Below are positions 56,316 through 64,000 of a DNA stretch of 64,000 nt, piece after piece. The notes below the pieces were generated by a model. The model searched no databases. It was not told the DNA's origin and saw only the letters and a list, made by a program, of their open reading frames with translations. The position numbers were made by a program, and so were the translations under genes. The number at the start of each line of letters is the position of its first letter. Position 1 is the first letter of the stretch. The stretch is from Acidimicrobiaceae bacterium (GTDB lineage Bacteria > Actinomycetota > Acidimicrobiia > Acidimicrobiales > Ilumatobacteraceae). The stretch is from assembly GCA_947446815.1 (NCBI GenBank), contig CANFGT010000009.1, positions 29,498 to 93,497 of the forward strand, written 5' to 3'.

Positions 56316-57136
56316 GAGGTCGGCTCCTTCTTCGAGGAACGTTCTGCGACATTCAGGCACGCATTGACAAGCATGGGAACGAATTCGTCGGCACGTGCAT
56401 AGACGGCGTCATGGTCTGCGTCAATCTCTTGCACATAGACGTCATGAATAAGTGCAGCAAGTTCACGCTGGCGCTCTGTTGCAACCACATGGTCTTGCGT
56501 TGTGATGATCATGGAAGTGGGAACATCAACTTCAGGAAGCCATTTGCGAGAGTCGTACAAACCCAGCGCAGCACCCGCTTCGAGAATGAGGCGCCACTCG
56601 TGGCCTGCTGCTTCCTTTGCAGCCCATGGCTCCCACGTCATTGTTTTGCGAGAAACATACAAACGGTGGGAGATGGATTCACGAACCGATGCAGGCACGA
56701 TGCGTGACAATGCGCCGATGCCCGCCATCACAGTGAAGCCGACGCGTTCCTTGCGCTCGGAAACAAAGTGTCCTGACGTTGCGGCTAGAACAAGACCGCT
56801 GACGCGATGTGCATGACGTTTCCACACGAGTTGGGCAACGGTGCCGCCCATGGAATAACCCACTGGAATGAATTTATCGATACCGAGTTGATCTGCAAGT
56901 GCTGCTGCATCATCGGCGCAATCGGACAATTTGAAATGTCGATTAGTGCGAATGCCCCGACCATGTCCGCGGTGATCGATAGCGATGACGCGGAAGTGTT
57001 TGCCTAGTTCTTCGTAACACATGAACCAGTTCAGGTCGGCTGTTGCGGTCCACCCGTGCAACAGAATCAATGTTGGTGCACCGGCAGGGCCTTCAAGTTC
57101 GCGAAAATATGTTGTGCCGCGCCCTGGCAACGGCAT
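56312..57136 (-). CDS. alpha/beta-hydrolase
   Basis: 274 residues, epoxide-hydrolase/esterase type. LILLHGWTATADLNW carries the oxyanion HG; IDHRGHGRGIR; nucleophile elbow PVGYSMGGTVAQ; acid in ITTQDHVV; and His in IDADHDAVY. Coupled to the ABC1 gene by ATGA. The substrate is unknown. Confidence 0.88.
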   Translation of the reverse strand: MPLPGRGTTYFRELEGPAGAPTLILLHGWTATADLNWFMCYEELGKHFRVIAIDHRGHGRGIRTNRHFKLSDCADDAAALADQLGIDKFIPVGYSMGGTVAQLVWKRHAHRVSGLVLAATSGHFVSERKERVGFTVMAGIGALSRIVPASVRESISHRLYVSRKTMTWEPWAAKEAAGHEWRLILEAGAALGLYDSRKWLPEVDVPTSMIITTQDHVVATERQRELAALIHDVYVQEIDADHDAVYARADEFVPMLVNACLNVAERSSKKEPTS

Positions 57137-57174
57137 GAACCGACCAGGGGGGAGCGATGGAGTCTGGAACTCGC

Positions 57175-57654
57175 TCAGTTCTGTACCTTGACCACGGAGA
57201 CAGAAACTTTCGCGCCGTTCTCAAGTGTGATTTGAACCAGATCGCCTTCTGCATGGCCAAGCAATGCAGAGCCAATAGGTGAGACCGGGCTCATGACTTC
57301 GACGCCTTCGCCAGTGCGCTTCTCTTCGATGTGGCCAATGAGGTACGTCTCGGCGTCGTCGGCGTCGTCACCATCAAACAAGATGGTGACGCGAGAGAGA
57401 ACTCCGACTTCGCCCGAAGTGGGGGCTGTCGCAATCTCTGATCCTTCTAAAATGGAGAGCAACAAGTTCTTGCGGTCATTCAGTTGGCCGTACTCGTCTT
57501 TGGCGGCGTGGTAGTCCCCATTTTCCTTGAGGTCGCCCATCTCTCGCGCAATGCCAATGAGGTCGGCAACGCGAGGAAGTTCGTTGTGTTCAAGGTGGGT
57601 GATCTCGGCCTCGAGCCTTTTGTAGGTCTCTGCTGACAGAAGGTGCTTTGCCAT
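57175..57654 (-). CDS. greA: transcription elongation factor GreA
   Basis: Rescues stalled RNA polymerase by stimulating transcript cleavage. 159 residues; coiled-coil N-terminus with the acidic tip [20 protein letters not shown], and the C-terminal FKBP-like domain [20 protein letters not shown] 57654 is seven bases after TAGCCT on its strand; the upstream reading to 57702 is rejected. Divergent from leuB with 39 bases between. Confidence 0.95.
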   Translation of the reverse strand: MAKHLLSAETYKRLEAEITHLEHNELPRVADLIGIAREMGDLKENGDYHAAKDEYGQLNDRKNLLLSILEGSEIATAPTSGEVGVLSRVTILFDGDDADDAETYLIGHIEEKRTGEGVEVMSPVSPIGSALLGHAEGDLVQITLENGAKVSVSVVKVQN

Positions 57655-57693
57655 GCGAGGAAGGCTATCTGCGCCTTCTACGATGGAGCCCCT

Positions 57694-58689
57694 ATGGCAC
57701 ATCGCATTGCACTCATTGGTGGAGACGGAATCGGACCAGAAGTCACGGCGGAAGCCGTCAAGGTGGTGCGTGCGACCGGAGTCGCCATTGAGACCACTGA
57801 TTTCGATCTCGGCGGTATGCGCTACCTGCGCGATGGCGAGATTTTGTCCGATGAGGTGCTGGACCAGTTACGCACGTTTGATGCCATCTTGCTCGGTGCT
57901 GTCGGCACCCCTGATGTTCCCCCCGGCATTATCGAGCGCGGCCTTCTTCTCAAGATGCGTTTTGATCTTGACCTTTATGTGAACCAGCGTCCGTTCGCAG
58001 GTACTGCGCCTGGACATGTCACACCACACGACTTCGTTGTCATCCGTGAGAACACTGAAGGTCCATATGTCGGCGAAGGTGGAGTTCTCCGTCGTGGCAC
58101 CCCACATGAAATTGCAACCCAGGGCAGTGTCAATACTCGTCATGGTGTGGAGCGTTGCATTCGTTACGCATTCGAGCTTGCTGCGAAGCGCGAGCGCAAG
58201 CACGTCACCTTGGTACACAAGACCAATGTGCTGACGTTCGCTGGCGACCTTTGGCAACGCGCGTTTAATGATGTCGCAAAAGAATTCCCTCGAGTAGGCA
58301 CTGCGTACAACCATGTTGATGCCGCGTGCATCTACTTCGTGGAAGATCCACATCGTTACGACGTCATCGTGACCGACAACTTGTTCGGCGACATTCTCAC
58401 CGACCTTGGTGGTGCTGTTAGTGGCGGCATCGGCTTGGCATCATCGGCGAATCTCAACCCTTCGCGCACCGGCCCTTCCATGTTTGAGCCATCGCACGGT
58501 TCAGCTCCCGACATCGTGGGCACAGGCAAGGCCAACCCCACTGCGGCCATCTTGTCGGCGGCTTTAATGCTTGATTTCTTGGGAGAAAACGAAGCTGCGA
58601 CCCGTATTCGCAGCGCATGCGACACCGCACCCACCGGTTCCACCACGGAAATCGGAAACTCCATCGCCACTCTCGTTGCCGGCAAGTAA
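57694..58689 (+). CDS. leuB: 3-isopropylmalate dehydrogenase
   Basis: Third enzyme of leucine synthesis. 331 residues; [41 protein letters not shown] and [20 protein letters not shown] and [20 protein letters not shown] are the conserved isocitrate/IPM dehydrogenase stretches. The ATG is nine bases after TACGAT (57679-57684). ilvE follows 30 bases later. Confidence 0.95.
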   Translation: MAHRIALIGGDGIGPEVTAEAVKVVRATGVAIETTDFDLGGMRYLRDGEILSDEVLDQLRTFDAILLGAVGTPDVPPGIIERGLLLKMRFDLDLYVNQRPFAGTAPGHVTPHDFVVIRENTEGPYVGEGGVLRRGTPHEIATQGSVNTRHGVERCIRYAFELAAKRERKHVTLVHKTNVLTFAGDLWQRAFNDVAKEFPRVGTAYNHVDAACIYFVEDPHRYDVIVTDNLFGDILTDLGGAVSGGIGLASSANLNPSRTGPSMFEPSHGSAPDIVGTGKANPTAAILSAALMLDFLGENEAATRIRSACDTAPTGSTTEIGNSIATLVAGK

Positions 58690-58719
58690 TCTTCAACTAC
58701 TACTTCTCTAGGAGCACCT

Positions 58720-59637
58720 ATGCCCACCTTGATCCCCACACCAAAAATCTGGATGAATGGCACACTCGTCGATTGGGACAAGGCGCAAGTACACGTCCTC
58801 ACACACACCCTTCACTACGGCACGGGCGTCTTCGAAGGCATTCGTGCATACGAAACTGCTGAAGGTCCCGCAGTATTCCGTCTTACTGAGCACATCGAGC
58901 GTTTGTTCCGCAGCGCGAAAATCCTTGGTATGGAGATTCCGTACACCGTGCAGGAAATTGTTGATGCAACACGCGAGACAGTTCGGTCTACCGGTTTGCC
59001 AGGTTGTTACATTCGTCCGATTGCCTATTACGGCTACGGCGAGATGGGCCTGAACACTCTTCCGTGCACTGTTGATGTTGCGATTGCCTGCTGGCCATGG
59101 GGTGCATATCTTGGCGAGGAAGCACTCACCAAGGGTGTGCGCATGAAGATCTCTTCATGGAAGCGTCTTGACCACAACATGCTTCCTCCTGCAGCAAAGA
59201 CTGTTGCCAACTACGCGAACTCATCGCTTGCCAAGGTGGAGGCATTGCGCGCCGGATACGACGAAGCAATTCTTCTCAATATGGAAGGCCTCGTCAGCGA
59301 GTGCACCGGAGAGAACCTTTTCGTTGTACGTAATGGCAAGGTCATCACGCCACCGTTGTCGGCGGGTGCACTTGAGGGCATCACCCAGTGGAGCGTCATC
59401 AAGATTCTTGAAGATCTTGGCTATGAGGTAGAGACAGGCAATATCGCTCGCTCGGACCTTTACATCGCAGAGGAAATCTTCTGCGTGGGTACCGCTGCCG
59501 AAGTCAGCGCCATCAACTCGGTGGATGACCGCAGCGTTCCATGCCCTGGTCCCATCACCTTGAAGGTGGCCGACATCTATGGCAAGGCCGTGCGTGGCCA
59601 GCTTCCGCAATACAAGAGCTGGCTCGAACTCGCCTGA
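58720..59637 (+). CDS. ilvE: branched-chain amino acid aminotransferase
   Basis: PLP class IV aminotransferase, 305 residues. Early HTLHYGTGVFEGIRAYET, then the PLP-site region NMLPPAAKTVANYANSSLAKVEAL with the Schiff-base Lys in AAKTVAN-type context, and GLVSECTGENLFVV and APLEGITQ-like SAGALEGITQW. CTAGGAGC precedes the ATG. It is likely the last gene of the leuB-ilvE unit; an inverted repeat follows. Confidence 0.94.
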   Translation: MPTLIPTPKIWMNGTLVDWDKAQVHVLTHTLHYGTGVFEGIRAYETAEGPAVFRLTEHIERLFRSAKILGMEIPYTVQEIVDATRETVRSTGLPGCYIRPIAYYGYGEMGLNTLPCTVDVAIACWPWGAYLGEEALTKGVRMKISSWKRLDHNMLPPAAKTVANYANSSLAKVEALRAGYDEAILLNMEGLVSECTGENLFVVRNGKVITPPLSAGALEGITQWSVIKILEDLGYEVETGNIARSDLYIAEEIFCVGTAAEVSAINSVDDRSVPCPGPITLKVADIYGKAVRGQLPQYKSWLELA

Positions 59638-59644
59638 GCCGATT

Positions 59645-59663
59645 CGTTGAGAAATTCTCAACG
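59645..59663. repeat. inverted repeat after ilvE
   Basis: CGTTGAG-AAATT-CTCAACG, perfect arms of seven (nine if the loop is one base), eight bases after the ilvE stop. There is no T-run, so it may be a weak terminator or a protein-binding site. The first feature in the 318-base gap between ilvE and cimA. Confidence 0.6.
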
Positions 59664-59749
59664 GTCTTCCACATAGAAAACCTTTATCAGTCTTAGGGAC
59701 ATGGGTTTTCCACAGGTTTGCCCACAGGAAAGTCAACTTTGCCCACAGG
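59664..59749 (+). repeat. four CCACA-type repeats upstream of the cimA promoter
   Basis: TTCCACA (59667), TTTTCCACAGG (59706), TTTGCCCACAGG (59717) and TTTGCCCACAGG (59738). The last two are identical 12-mers 21 bases apart, two helical turns, and end just before the -35 box. TTTTCCACA fits a loose DnaA-box consensus. I take them as possible binding sites for a regulator of cimA. Confidence 0.55.
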
Positions 59750-59753
59750 GGGG

Positions 59754-59782
59754 TTGACGATTGCCGAGAACACGGCGATACT
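59754..59782 (+). promoter_or_regulatory. promoter of the cimA leader
   Basis: TTGACG (59754-59759), 17-base spacer, GATACT (59777-59782), then seven bases to the leader-peptide ATG. This is the clearest -35/-10 pair in the window and implies a leaderless transcript beginning at the leader peptide. Confidence 0.85.
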
Positions 59783-59789
59783 TGCCTTT

Positions 59790-59855
59790 ATGTTGATCGC
59801 CAGCACCTCCCGCCGAATCGCCGGCACTGCTGCATCAATCATCATTATTCTCTAG
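59790..59855 (+). CDS. isoleucine-rich leader peptide, cimA attenuation
   Basis: A 21-residue frame, MLIASTSRRI... ending SIIIIL then TAG. It carries four consecutive isoleucine codons (ATC ATC ATT ATT) and a CTC next to the stop. Isoleucine shortage would stall the ribosome here. Directly after the stop come two GC-rich hairpins, and cimA (isoleucine branch) starts 100 bases later. It starts seven bases after the -10 box with no ribosome site. Confidence 0.88.
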   Translation: MLIASTSRRIAGTAASIIIIL

Positions 59856-59906
59856 CGCACGCCGGCCTCCGACGTGCGCGCTCCGACCGCCTTAGGGCGG
59901 TTTTTT
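59855..59906 (+). terminator. cimA attenuator: hairpin followed by intrinsic terminator
   Basis: GCGCACG (59855-59861) pairs with CGTGCGC (59873-59879). Next, ACCGCC-TTAG-GGCGGT (59886-59901) with a run of six T (59901-59906) is a clear intrinsic terminator. The first hairpin lies in the area covered by a ribosome stalled on the Ile codons. I could not define the antiterminator pairing by eye. Confidence 0.85.
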
Positions 59907-59955
59907 CATTCCCTGATTCACCCCACCAAACAAGATTTATAACGGAGACAACGAG

Positions 59956-61539
59956 ATGAACACCAACACCTCACTCGAAATGGTTGAAGCGTTCGACACC
60001 ACATTGCGCGACGGTATGCAAGTGGAAGGCGTCTCAGCATCAGTTGAAGACAAGTTGCGCATCGCCGAACAGCTCGATTATCTCGGCGTGCACTTCATTG
60101 AAGGCGGATGGCCAGGCGCGAACCCCAAGGACATTGAATTTTTTGCACGTGCAGCAACAGAGCTCAACTTCCGCAACTCCACTCTTGTTGCCTTTGGATC
60201 CACACGTCGTCCAAAAGGAAAAGTGGATGATGATGCAACATTGCGCAACCTTCTTGACGCCAATACTTCGGCAGTGTGCATCGTTGCGAAGTCATGGGAT
60301 TATCACGTCACTGACGCACTCCAGACGACACTCGACGAAGGTGTGTTGATGGTTGCCGACTCAGTCGACTTTCTCAACGGCCATGGACGTCAAGTGATGG
60401 TCGACCTCGAGCATTTCTTCGATGGATACAAGAACAATCCAGAATTCGCAATGCGAGTGGTGGAAGCCGCAGTGATGAAGGGCGCGACTCATCTGGTGAT
60501 GTGCGATACCAACGGAGGCTCGTTGCCTCATGAGGTCGCTGAAATCGTTGGCAAAGTGAAGGCCTTTGTCGGCAACGATGCAACCCTCGGAATTCATTGT
60601 CACGACGACACTGGTTGCGCTGTTGCCAACTCCATGGCTGCAGTTCTTGCAGGTGTGCGTCACGTACAGGGCACATTGAATGGTCTTGGCGAACGCACCG
60701 GTAACACCAACCTCACCACAGTCATCCCTAACTTGGAATTGAAGATGGGATTCCGTTGCTTGCCAGAGGGTCATCTCTCGCGTATCACTGCCGTCAGCAA
60801 TCACGTGGCAGAAGTTCTCAACCGTCCGTTGAATCCACAAGCTCCATACGTCGGTGCTTCTGCATTTGCTCATAAAGCTGGTCTTCACGTTTCGGCAATC
60901 AAGCGTGCAAAAGATGCGTACGAACACGTAGATCCAGAAATCGTCGGCAACGGAACTCGCTTTGTTGTGAGCGAGATGGCAGGTCGTGCCACTATCGAAG
61001 TGAAGGCAGATGAACTCGGACTCACAATGGATGGCCCCGCAGTCAACAAGGTGATCGAAGACCTGAAGCGTCTCGAGCATGAGGGGTATCACTTTGAAGC
61101 AGCTGATGCTTCGCTTGAAATGTTGATGCGTCGTGCAACCGGCTGGACACAAGATCAATTCCGCGTAGAGACCATGCGTGTCATTACAGACGAAGCATCC
61201 GACGGTCGTTTTACAACTGAGGCCACCGTGAAGGTCTGGGTGGGCGACGCCCTCTTTGAGAATGTCTCGCCAGGGAATGGTCCGGTGAACGCCATCGATG
61301 CTGCGCTTCGTGCCAGCTTGCGCTCTAGCTTTCCTCAGATCGACAAGATTCATCTTGTGGACTACAAGGTGCGCATCCTTGACGGTGGTAGTGCCACCGG
61401 AGCAATCACGCGCGTGTTGATTGATGCAACCAATGGAGACCGCAGCTGGACCACCATTGGTGTGTCCACCAACATCATCGAGGCATCCTGGCAGGCGCTC
61501 GAAGAATCCCTTATTTACGGACTTCTTCACGCCAACTAG
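59956..61539 (+). CDS. cimA: citramalate synthase
   Basis: CimA joins pyruvate and acetyl-CoA to (R)-citramalate, the threonine-independent route to 2-ketobutyrate and isoleucine. The 527 residues match the CimA type rather than LeuA: FDTTLRDGMQVEGVSASVEDKLRIA and FIEGGWPGANPKD near the N-terminus, GIHCHDDTGCAVANS, GERTGNTNL and a C-terminal dimer/regulatory domain. GGAGA precedes the ATG. LeuBCD enzymes can carry citramalate to 2-ketobutyrate, so the leu genes nearby may serve both pathways. It is preceded by an Ile leader and attenuator. Confidence 0.92.
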   Translation: MNTNTSLEMVEAFDTTLRDGMQVEGVSASVEDKLRIAEQLDYLGVHFIEGGWPGANPKDIEFFARAATELNFRNSTLVAFGSTRRPKGKVDDDATLRNLLDANTSAVCIVAKSWDYHVTDALQTTLDEGVLMVADSVDFLNGHGRQVMVDLEHFFDGYKNNPEFAMRVVEAAVMKGATHLVMCDTNGGSLPHEVAEIVGKVKAFVGNDATLGIHCHDDTGCAVANSMAAVLAGVRHVQGTLNGLGERTGNTNLTTVIPNLELKMGFRCLPEGHLSRITAVSNHVAEVLNRPLNPQAPYVGASAFAHKAGLHVSAIKRAKDAYEHVDPEIVGNGTRFVVSEMAGRATIEVKADELGLTMDGPAVNKVIEDLKRLEHEGYHFEAADASLEMLMRRATGWTQDQFRVETMRVITDEASDGRFTTEATVKVWVGDALFENVSPGNGPVNAIDAALRASLRSSFPQIDKIHLVDYKVRILDGGSATGAITRVLIDATNGDRSWTTIGVSTNIIEASWQALEESLIYGLLHAN

Positions 61540-61586
61540 TCGAGTTCTTCCTCTGAATGGGGTGGCTCGGCGTAGAGTTTCCCCTT

Positions 61587-62114
61587 ATGGCAGCACCCCG
61601 ATTCGCCCCTGTTCCACCGGTTGAACCGGTTCGCTCTTACGAGTCTCCTGACTTCGTTCCCACTGGCTGGCAGCCTGGCCGCCCTGGTGAGATTGAAGGT
61701 CGTCAGCCTGCTGGTGAGCGGCTTGGTTATCAGGGTCCCGACCAGGGCTACATCATGACGTTGGCGCACCGCGCACATGGCCGCGTTCGAGTGACGGCAG
61801 ATGAGCAAGTTGAAGATGCATTGCGTGGCTGTTCTCTTATCGCTCTTCGTCGTGCGTCGATGTACGGTCGGGCGCCATCTGTGTACGACCTCAACCTTGC
61901 TCTTTCGTTGTGGGGGTATCTCTCTGATGCTCCGCCAGCAGATCTCGTGTCCGTGCGTAAAGAACTCTTCATTGGCGTTGGTCATGTGCACCATTACAAA
62001 GAGGGCCGCGCACTTGCAGACATGATTCCTGAGTCAACACTTCGCATGACTCCAACTGACGTTGCCGCACAATTTGCCACCGGGTGGCGTTCACTCACAG
62101 GATTCGCACAATGA
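61587..62114 (+). CDS. hypothetical actinobacterial protein
   Basis: 175 residues, no signal peptide or membrane span. A Pro-rich start (APVPPVEPVRSYESPDF) is followed by a compact helical domain (EQVEDALRGCSLIALRRASMYG, SVYDLNLALSLWGYLSD, ELFIGVGHVHHYKEGRALADM). I do not recognise the family. ATG 61587 is eight bases after TAGAGT and is used instead of 61557. It overlaps the acyl-CoA dehydrogenase start by four bases. Confidence 0.75.
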   Translation: MAAPRFAPVPPVEPVRSYESPDFVPTGWQPGRPGEIEGRQPAGERLGYQGPDQGYIMTLAHRAHGRVRVTADEQVEDALRGCSLIALRRASMYGRAPSVYDLNLALSLWGYLSDAPPADLVSVRKELFIGVGHVHHYKEGRALADMIPESTLRMTPTDVAAQFATGWRSLTGFAQ

Positions 62115-63895
62115 CGATTTATAACGCACCACTTGCCGATATTGATTTCGTACTCAATCGATTCTGTGGGCTGAATGACATCACGTCCTTGCCAAAATTC
62201 GCAGACGTCGATTCGTCCATGGTGGGCGATCTGTTGTCGGAAGCAGCACGCTTTTTCGAAGAACGATTTGCTCCGCTGAACAAGATTGGTGACACAGTTG
62301 GTTCGCAGCGCAATGCGGACGGCACTGTGACAACGCCTGAAGGCTTCAAAGAGGCATATAAGGCGTACGTTGAAGCCGGTTGGGGAGCGGTGGGGTTTGA
62401 CCCGGGCTTTGGCGGCGGCGGATTCCCTTGGCTGGTGAATATCGCTATTCAAGAGATCATGAACTCATCCAACATGGCGTTAACCATGGCTCCATTGCTG
62501 ACACAAGGCGCTATCGACGCCATCATGCACCATGGCGACGAAATTCAAAAGATGACCTACTTGCCAAAGATGATTTCGGGTGAGTGGACCGGCACGATGA
62601 ATCTCACGGAACCAGATGCTGGCTCTGACGTGGGTGCAGTTCGTACAAAGGCCGCAAAGCAAGCCGATGGTTCATATCTGATTACGGGTACAAAGATCTA
62701 CATCACCTTCGGTGAACACGACATGGCCGACAACATCATTCACTTGGTGTTGGCTCGTACACCTGATGCGCCTGCGGGCACAAAGGGCATTTCATGTTTC
62801 ATTGTGCCGAAGTACATGGTGAACACGGATGGTTCTCTCGGTGCGGCGAACGATGTGAAGTGCGTCAGCATCGAACATAAGACCGGTATTAAGGCAAGCC
62901 CCACGTGTGTCTTGTCGTATGGCGATAACGGTGGCGCGGTGGGTTATCTCATCGGCGAAGAAAACCACGGTATGGCCTACATGTTCACGATGATGAACCA
63001 AGCACGTCTTGGTGTCGGTCTTGAAGGTATGGCGCTCATTGAGCGTGCGTATCAGCAGTCGGTGGAATATTCAGTACTTCGTAAGCAAGGTCGCGCTCCT
63101 GGTGCACCAGCGGGTGAGAGTTCCTCCATCATTCTTCACCCCGACGTGAAGCGCATGTTGGTGACAATGAAGAGCACAATTGAAGCTCTTCGCCGCATCA
63201 TCTATTGGAACGCCGCATGCCTTGACATCGCGGCACAACACACAGATGCTGCTGAACGCGAGAAGGCTTCCGATATTGCTGCCCTGTTGACGCCGATCTC
63301 CAAGGGATGGGGAACTGACATGGGCGTGGAACTCACGGGCATGGCCGTGCAGATTCATGGTGGCATGGGTTTCATCGAAGAGACCGGTGTTGCACAGCAC
63401 TATCGCGACGCACGCATCACCACGATCTACGAAGGAACAAATGGCATTCAGGCCATGGACCTTGTGGGTCGCAAGTTAGGGATGAAGGGTGGCGCAGTCA
63501 TCCTTGGATTATTCGACGAGATGGATGCAATGCACGACAAGTTGTTGAAACATCCAGAGCTTGTTGCATCTGCTGGCGAACTGAAGGCGGCAATCAATGC
63601 CGTGCGTGGAACTACACAGTGGTTCTTTGAGAATGCTTCAAATCAGGTAGCCGTGTTGTCGGGTGCAACTCCGTACCTACGTCAGTTGTCCACGCTGGTG
63701 GGTGGATACGTCATGGCGAAGTCTGCTCACATCGCTGTTCACTCAGATCTTCCTGCTGATGAGATTTCTGCGAGGGTGAACACAGGACGCTTCTTCTGTG
63801 AGCAGTTGTTGCCGGCAGTACATGGCCTCAGTGGCGCAGTGATGGGCGACGACGCATTGCTGATGTCGTTTACTGAGGAAATGCTCTCGCTGTAA
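62111..63895 (+). CDS. acyl-CoA dehydrogenase (long ~600-residue type)
   Basis: 594-residue FAD enzyme of the long FadE/DmdC-like group. Visible are GTMNLTEPDAGSDVGAVRTKA, GTKIYITFGEHDM, LGVGLEGMALIERAY, the flavin/substrate region VQIHGGMGFIEETGVAQHYRDARITTIYEGTNGIQAMDL with the catalytic base region, and a C-terminal extra domain. The start ATG 62111 overlaps the preceding gene (ATGA). Substrate uncertain: fatty acyl-CoA or methylthiopropionyl-CoA. Confidence 0.93.
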   Translation: MTIYNAPLADIDFVLNRFCGLNDITSLPKFADVDSSMVGDLLSEAARFFEERFAPLNKIGDTVGSQRNADGTVTTPEGFKEAYKAYVEAGWGAVGFDPGFGGGGFPWLVNIAIQEIMNSSNMALTMAPLLTQGAIDAIMHHGDEIQKMTYLPKMISGEWTGTMNLTEPDAGSDVGAVRTKAAKQADGSYLITGTKIYITFGEHDMADNIIHLVLARTPDAPAGTKGISCFIVPKYMVNTDGSLGAANDVKCVSIEHKTGIKASPTCVLSYGDNGGAVGYLIGEENHGMAYMFTMMNQARLGVGLEGMALIERAYQQSVEYSVLRKQGRAPGAPAGESSSIILHPDVKRMLVTMKSTIEALRRIIYWNAACLDIAAQHTDAAEREKASDIAALLTPISKGWGTDMGVELTGMAVQIHGGMGFIEETGVAQHYRDARITTIYEGTNGIQAMDLVGRKLGMKGGAVILGLFDEMDAMHDKLLKHPELVASAGELKAAINAVRGTTQWFFENASNQVAVLSGATPYLRQLSTLVGGYVMAKSAHIAVHSDLPADEISARVNTGRFFCEQLLPAVHGLSGAVMGDDALLMSFTEEMLSL

Positions 63896-64000
63896 TCAGA
63901 GATCAATGGCGTGGGCGCGAAGTGCGTCCATGTCGCAAAATTCAGAGGCAGCGATGTGTGTGCTGTGAAGTTTTACTTGTGGCGCCTTGCCAGCTTCATA
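63896..64000 (-). CDS. C-terminal end of an unidentified gene (5' end outside window)
   Basis: The minus-strand frame is open from the right edge of the window and ends at TGA 63896-63898, one base after the acyl-CoA dehydrogenase stop. The visible 34 residues end HIAASEFCDMDALRAHAIDL. No family could be recognised from this short tail. Confidence 0.55.
   Translation of the reverse strand, partial: YEAGKAPQVKLHSTHIAASEFCDMDALRAHAIDL

Noticed and set aside
59664..59760. DnaA-box-like TTTTCCACA sites as a replication origin
   Set aside because: Only one good box, no AT-rich unwinding region, and no dnaA, dnaN or rpmH nearby. They fit better as regulator sites.

Overview
This window comes from an actinobacterium with moderate GC (close to half by eye). 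A class Acidimicrobiia / Ilumatobacteraceae-like plankton lineage is my best guess, but that is inference. The reasons are: an iscS–mnmA–(MetE-like)–ligA block in the order known from mycobacteria, a MurA with Asp instead of the active-site Cys, a PASTA kinase-type protein, an IclR regulator divergent from leuCD, and many genes that start right after a TANNNT -10 box (leaderless genes). No rRNA, tRNA, CRISPR array, transposase or integrase was found.

Layout. 1-0.9 kb: end of the ATP synthase operon (atpD, atpC). 0.95-7.8 kb: glpX, an S9 peptidase, a J-domain-tailed protein, a small hydrolase, an MFS carrier, murA and a 47-residue membrane protein. 7.9-9.8 kb: Nfu-type Fe-S protein, MeaB GTPase and enoyl-CoA hydratase. 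9.85-16 kb: azlC and azlD, normally adjacent, separated by a TetR regulator and a 1430-residue secreted RCC1/SWM-repeat protein with a striking repeated TGTAG/CTACA site in front of it. 16-25 kb: galT, a methyltransferase, iscS–mnmA, a MetE-like protein, ligA. 25-30 kb: a PASTA protein whose kinase domain looks dead, an SDR, an MFS drug-type carrier, an SCP2 protein. 30-37.7 kb: serA, pyrF, a 3Fe-4S ferredoxin, leuA with a leucine leader peptide and attenuator, homospermidine synthase, a DEAD-box helicase. 37.8-46.1 kb: recC-recB-recD. 46.2-48.1 kb: a low-GC secreted protein gene flanked by a 16-base direct repeat and preceded by a hairpin sitting between its ribosome site and start codon. 48.1-54.9 kb: leuD-leuC, the IclR regulator, nadA-nadB-nadC. 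54.9-57.7 kb: ABC1 kinase, hydrolase, greA. 57.7-61.5 kb: leuB, ilvE, then a second attenuator (isoleucine-rich leader peptide) before citramalate synthase cimA. 61.6-64 kb: a hypothetical protein, an acyl-CoA dehydrogenase and the tail of one more gene.

How it fits together. The strongest theme is branched-chain amino acid metabolism: leuA, leuB, leuCD, ilvE, cimA, azlC and azlD. Two of these steps are controlled by newly visible leader peptides matched to their end products (Leu codons before leuA, Ile codons before cimA), and leuCD faces an IclR regulator with inverted repeats between them. De novo NAD synthesis (nadABC), Fe-S/thio-modification (iscS, mnmA, nfu), serine, pyrimidine and cell-wall enzymes make up the rest of a core chromosomal region. 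The two secreted-protein loci (11.3-15.6 and 46.2-48.1 kb) look like later insertions into this core.
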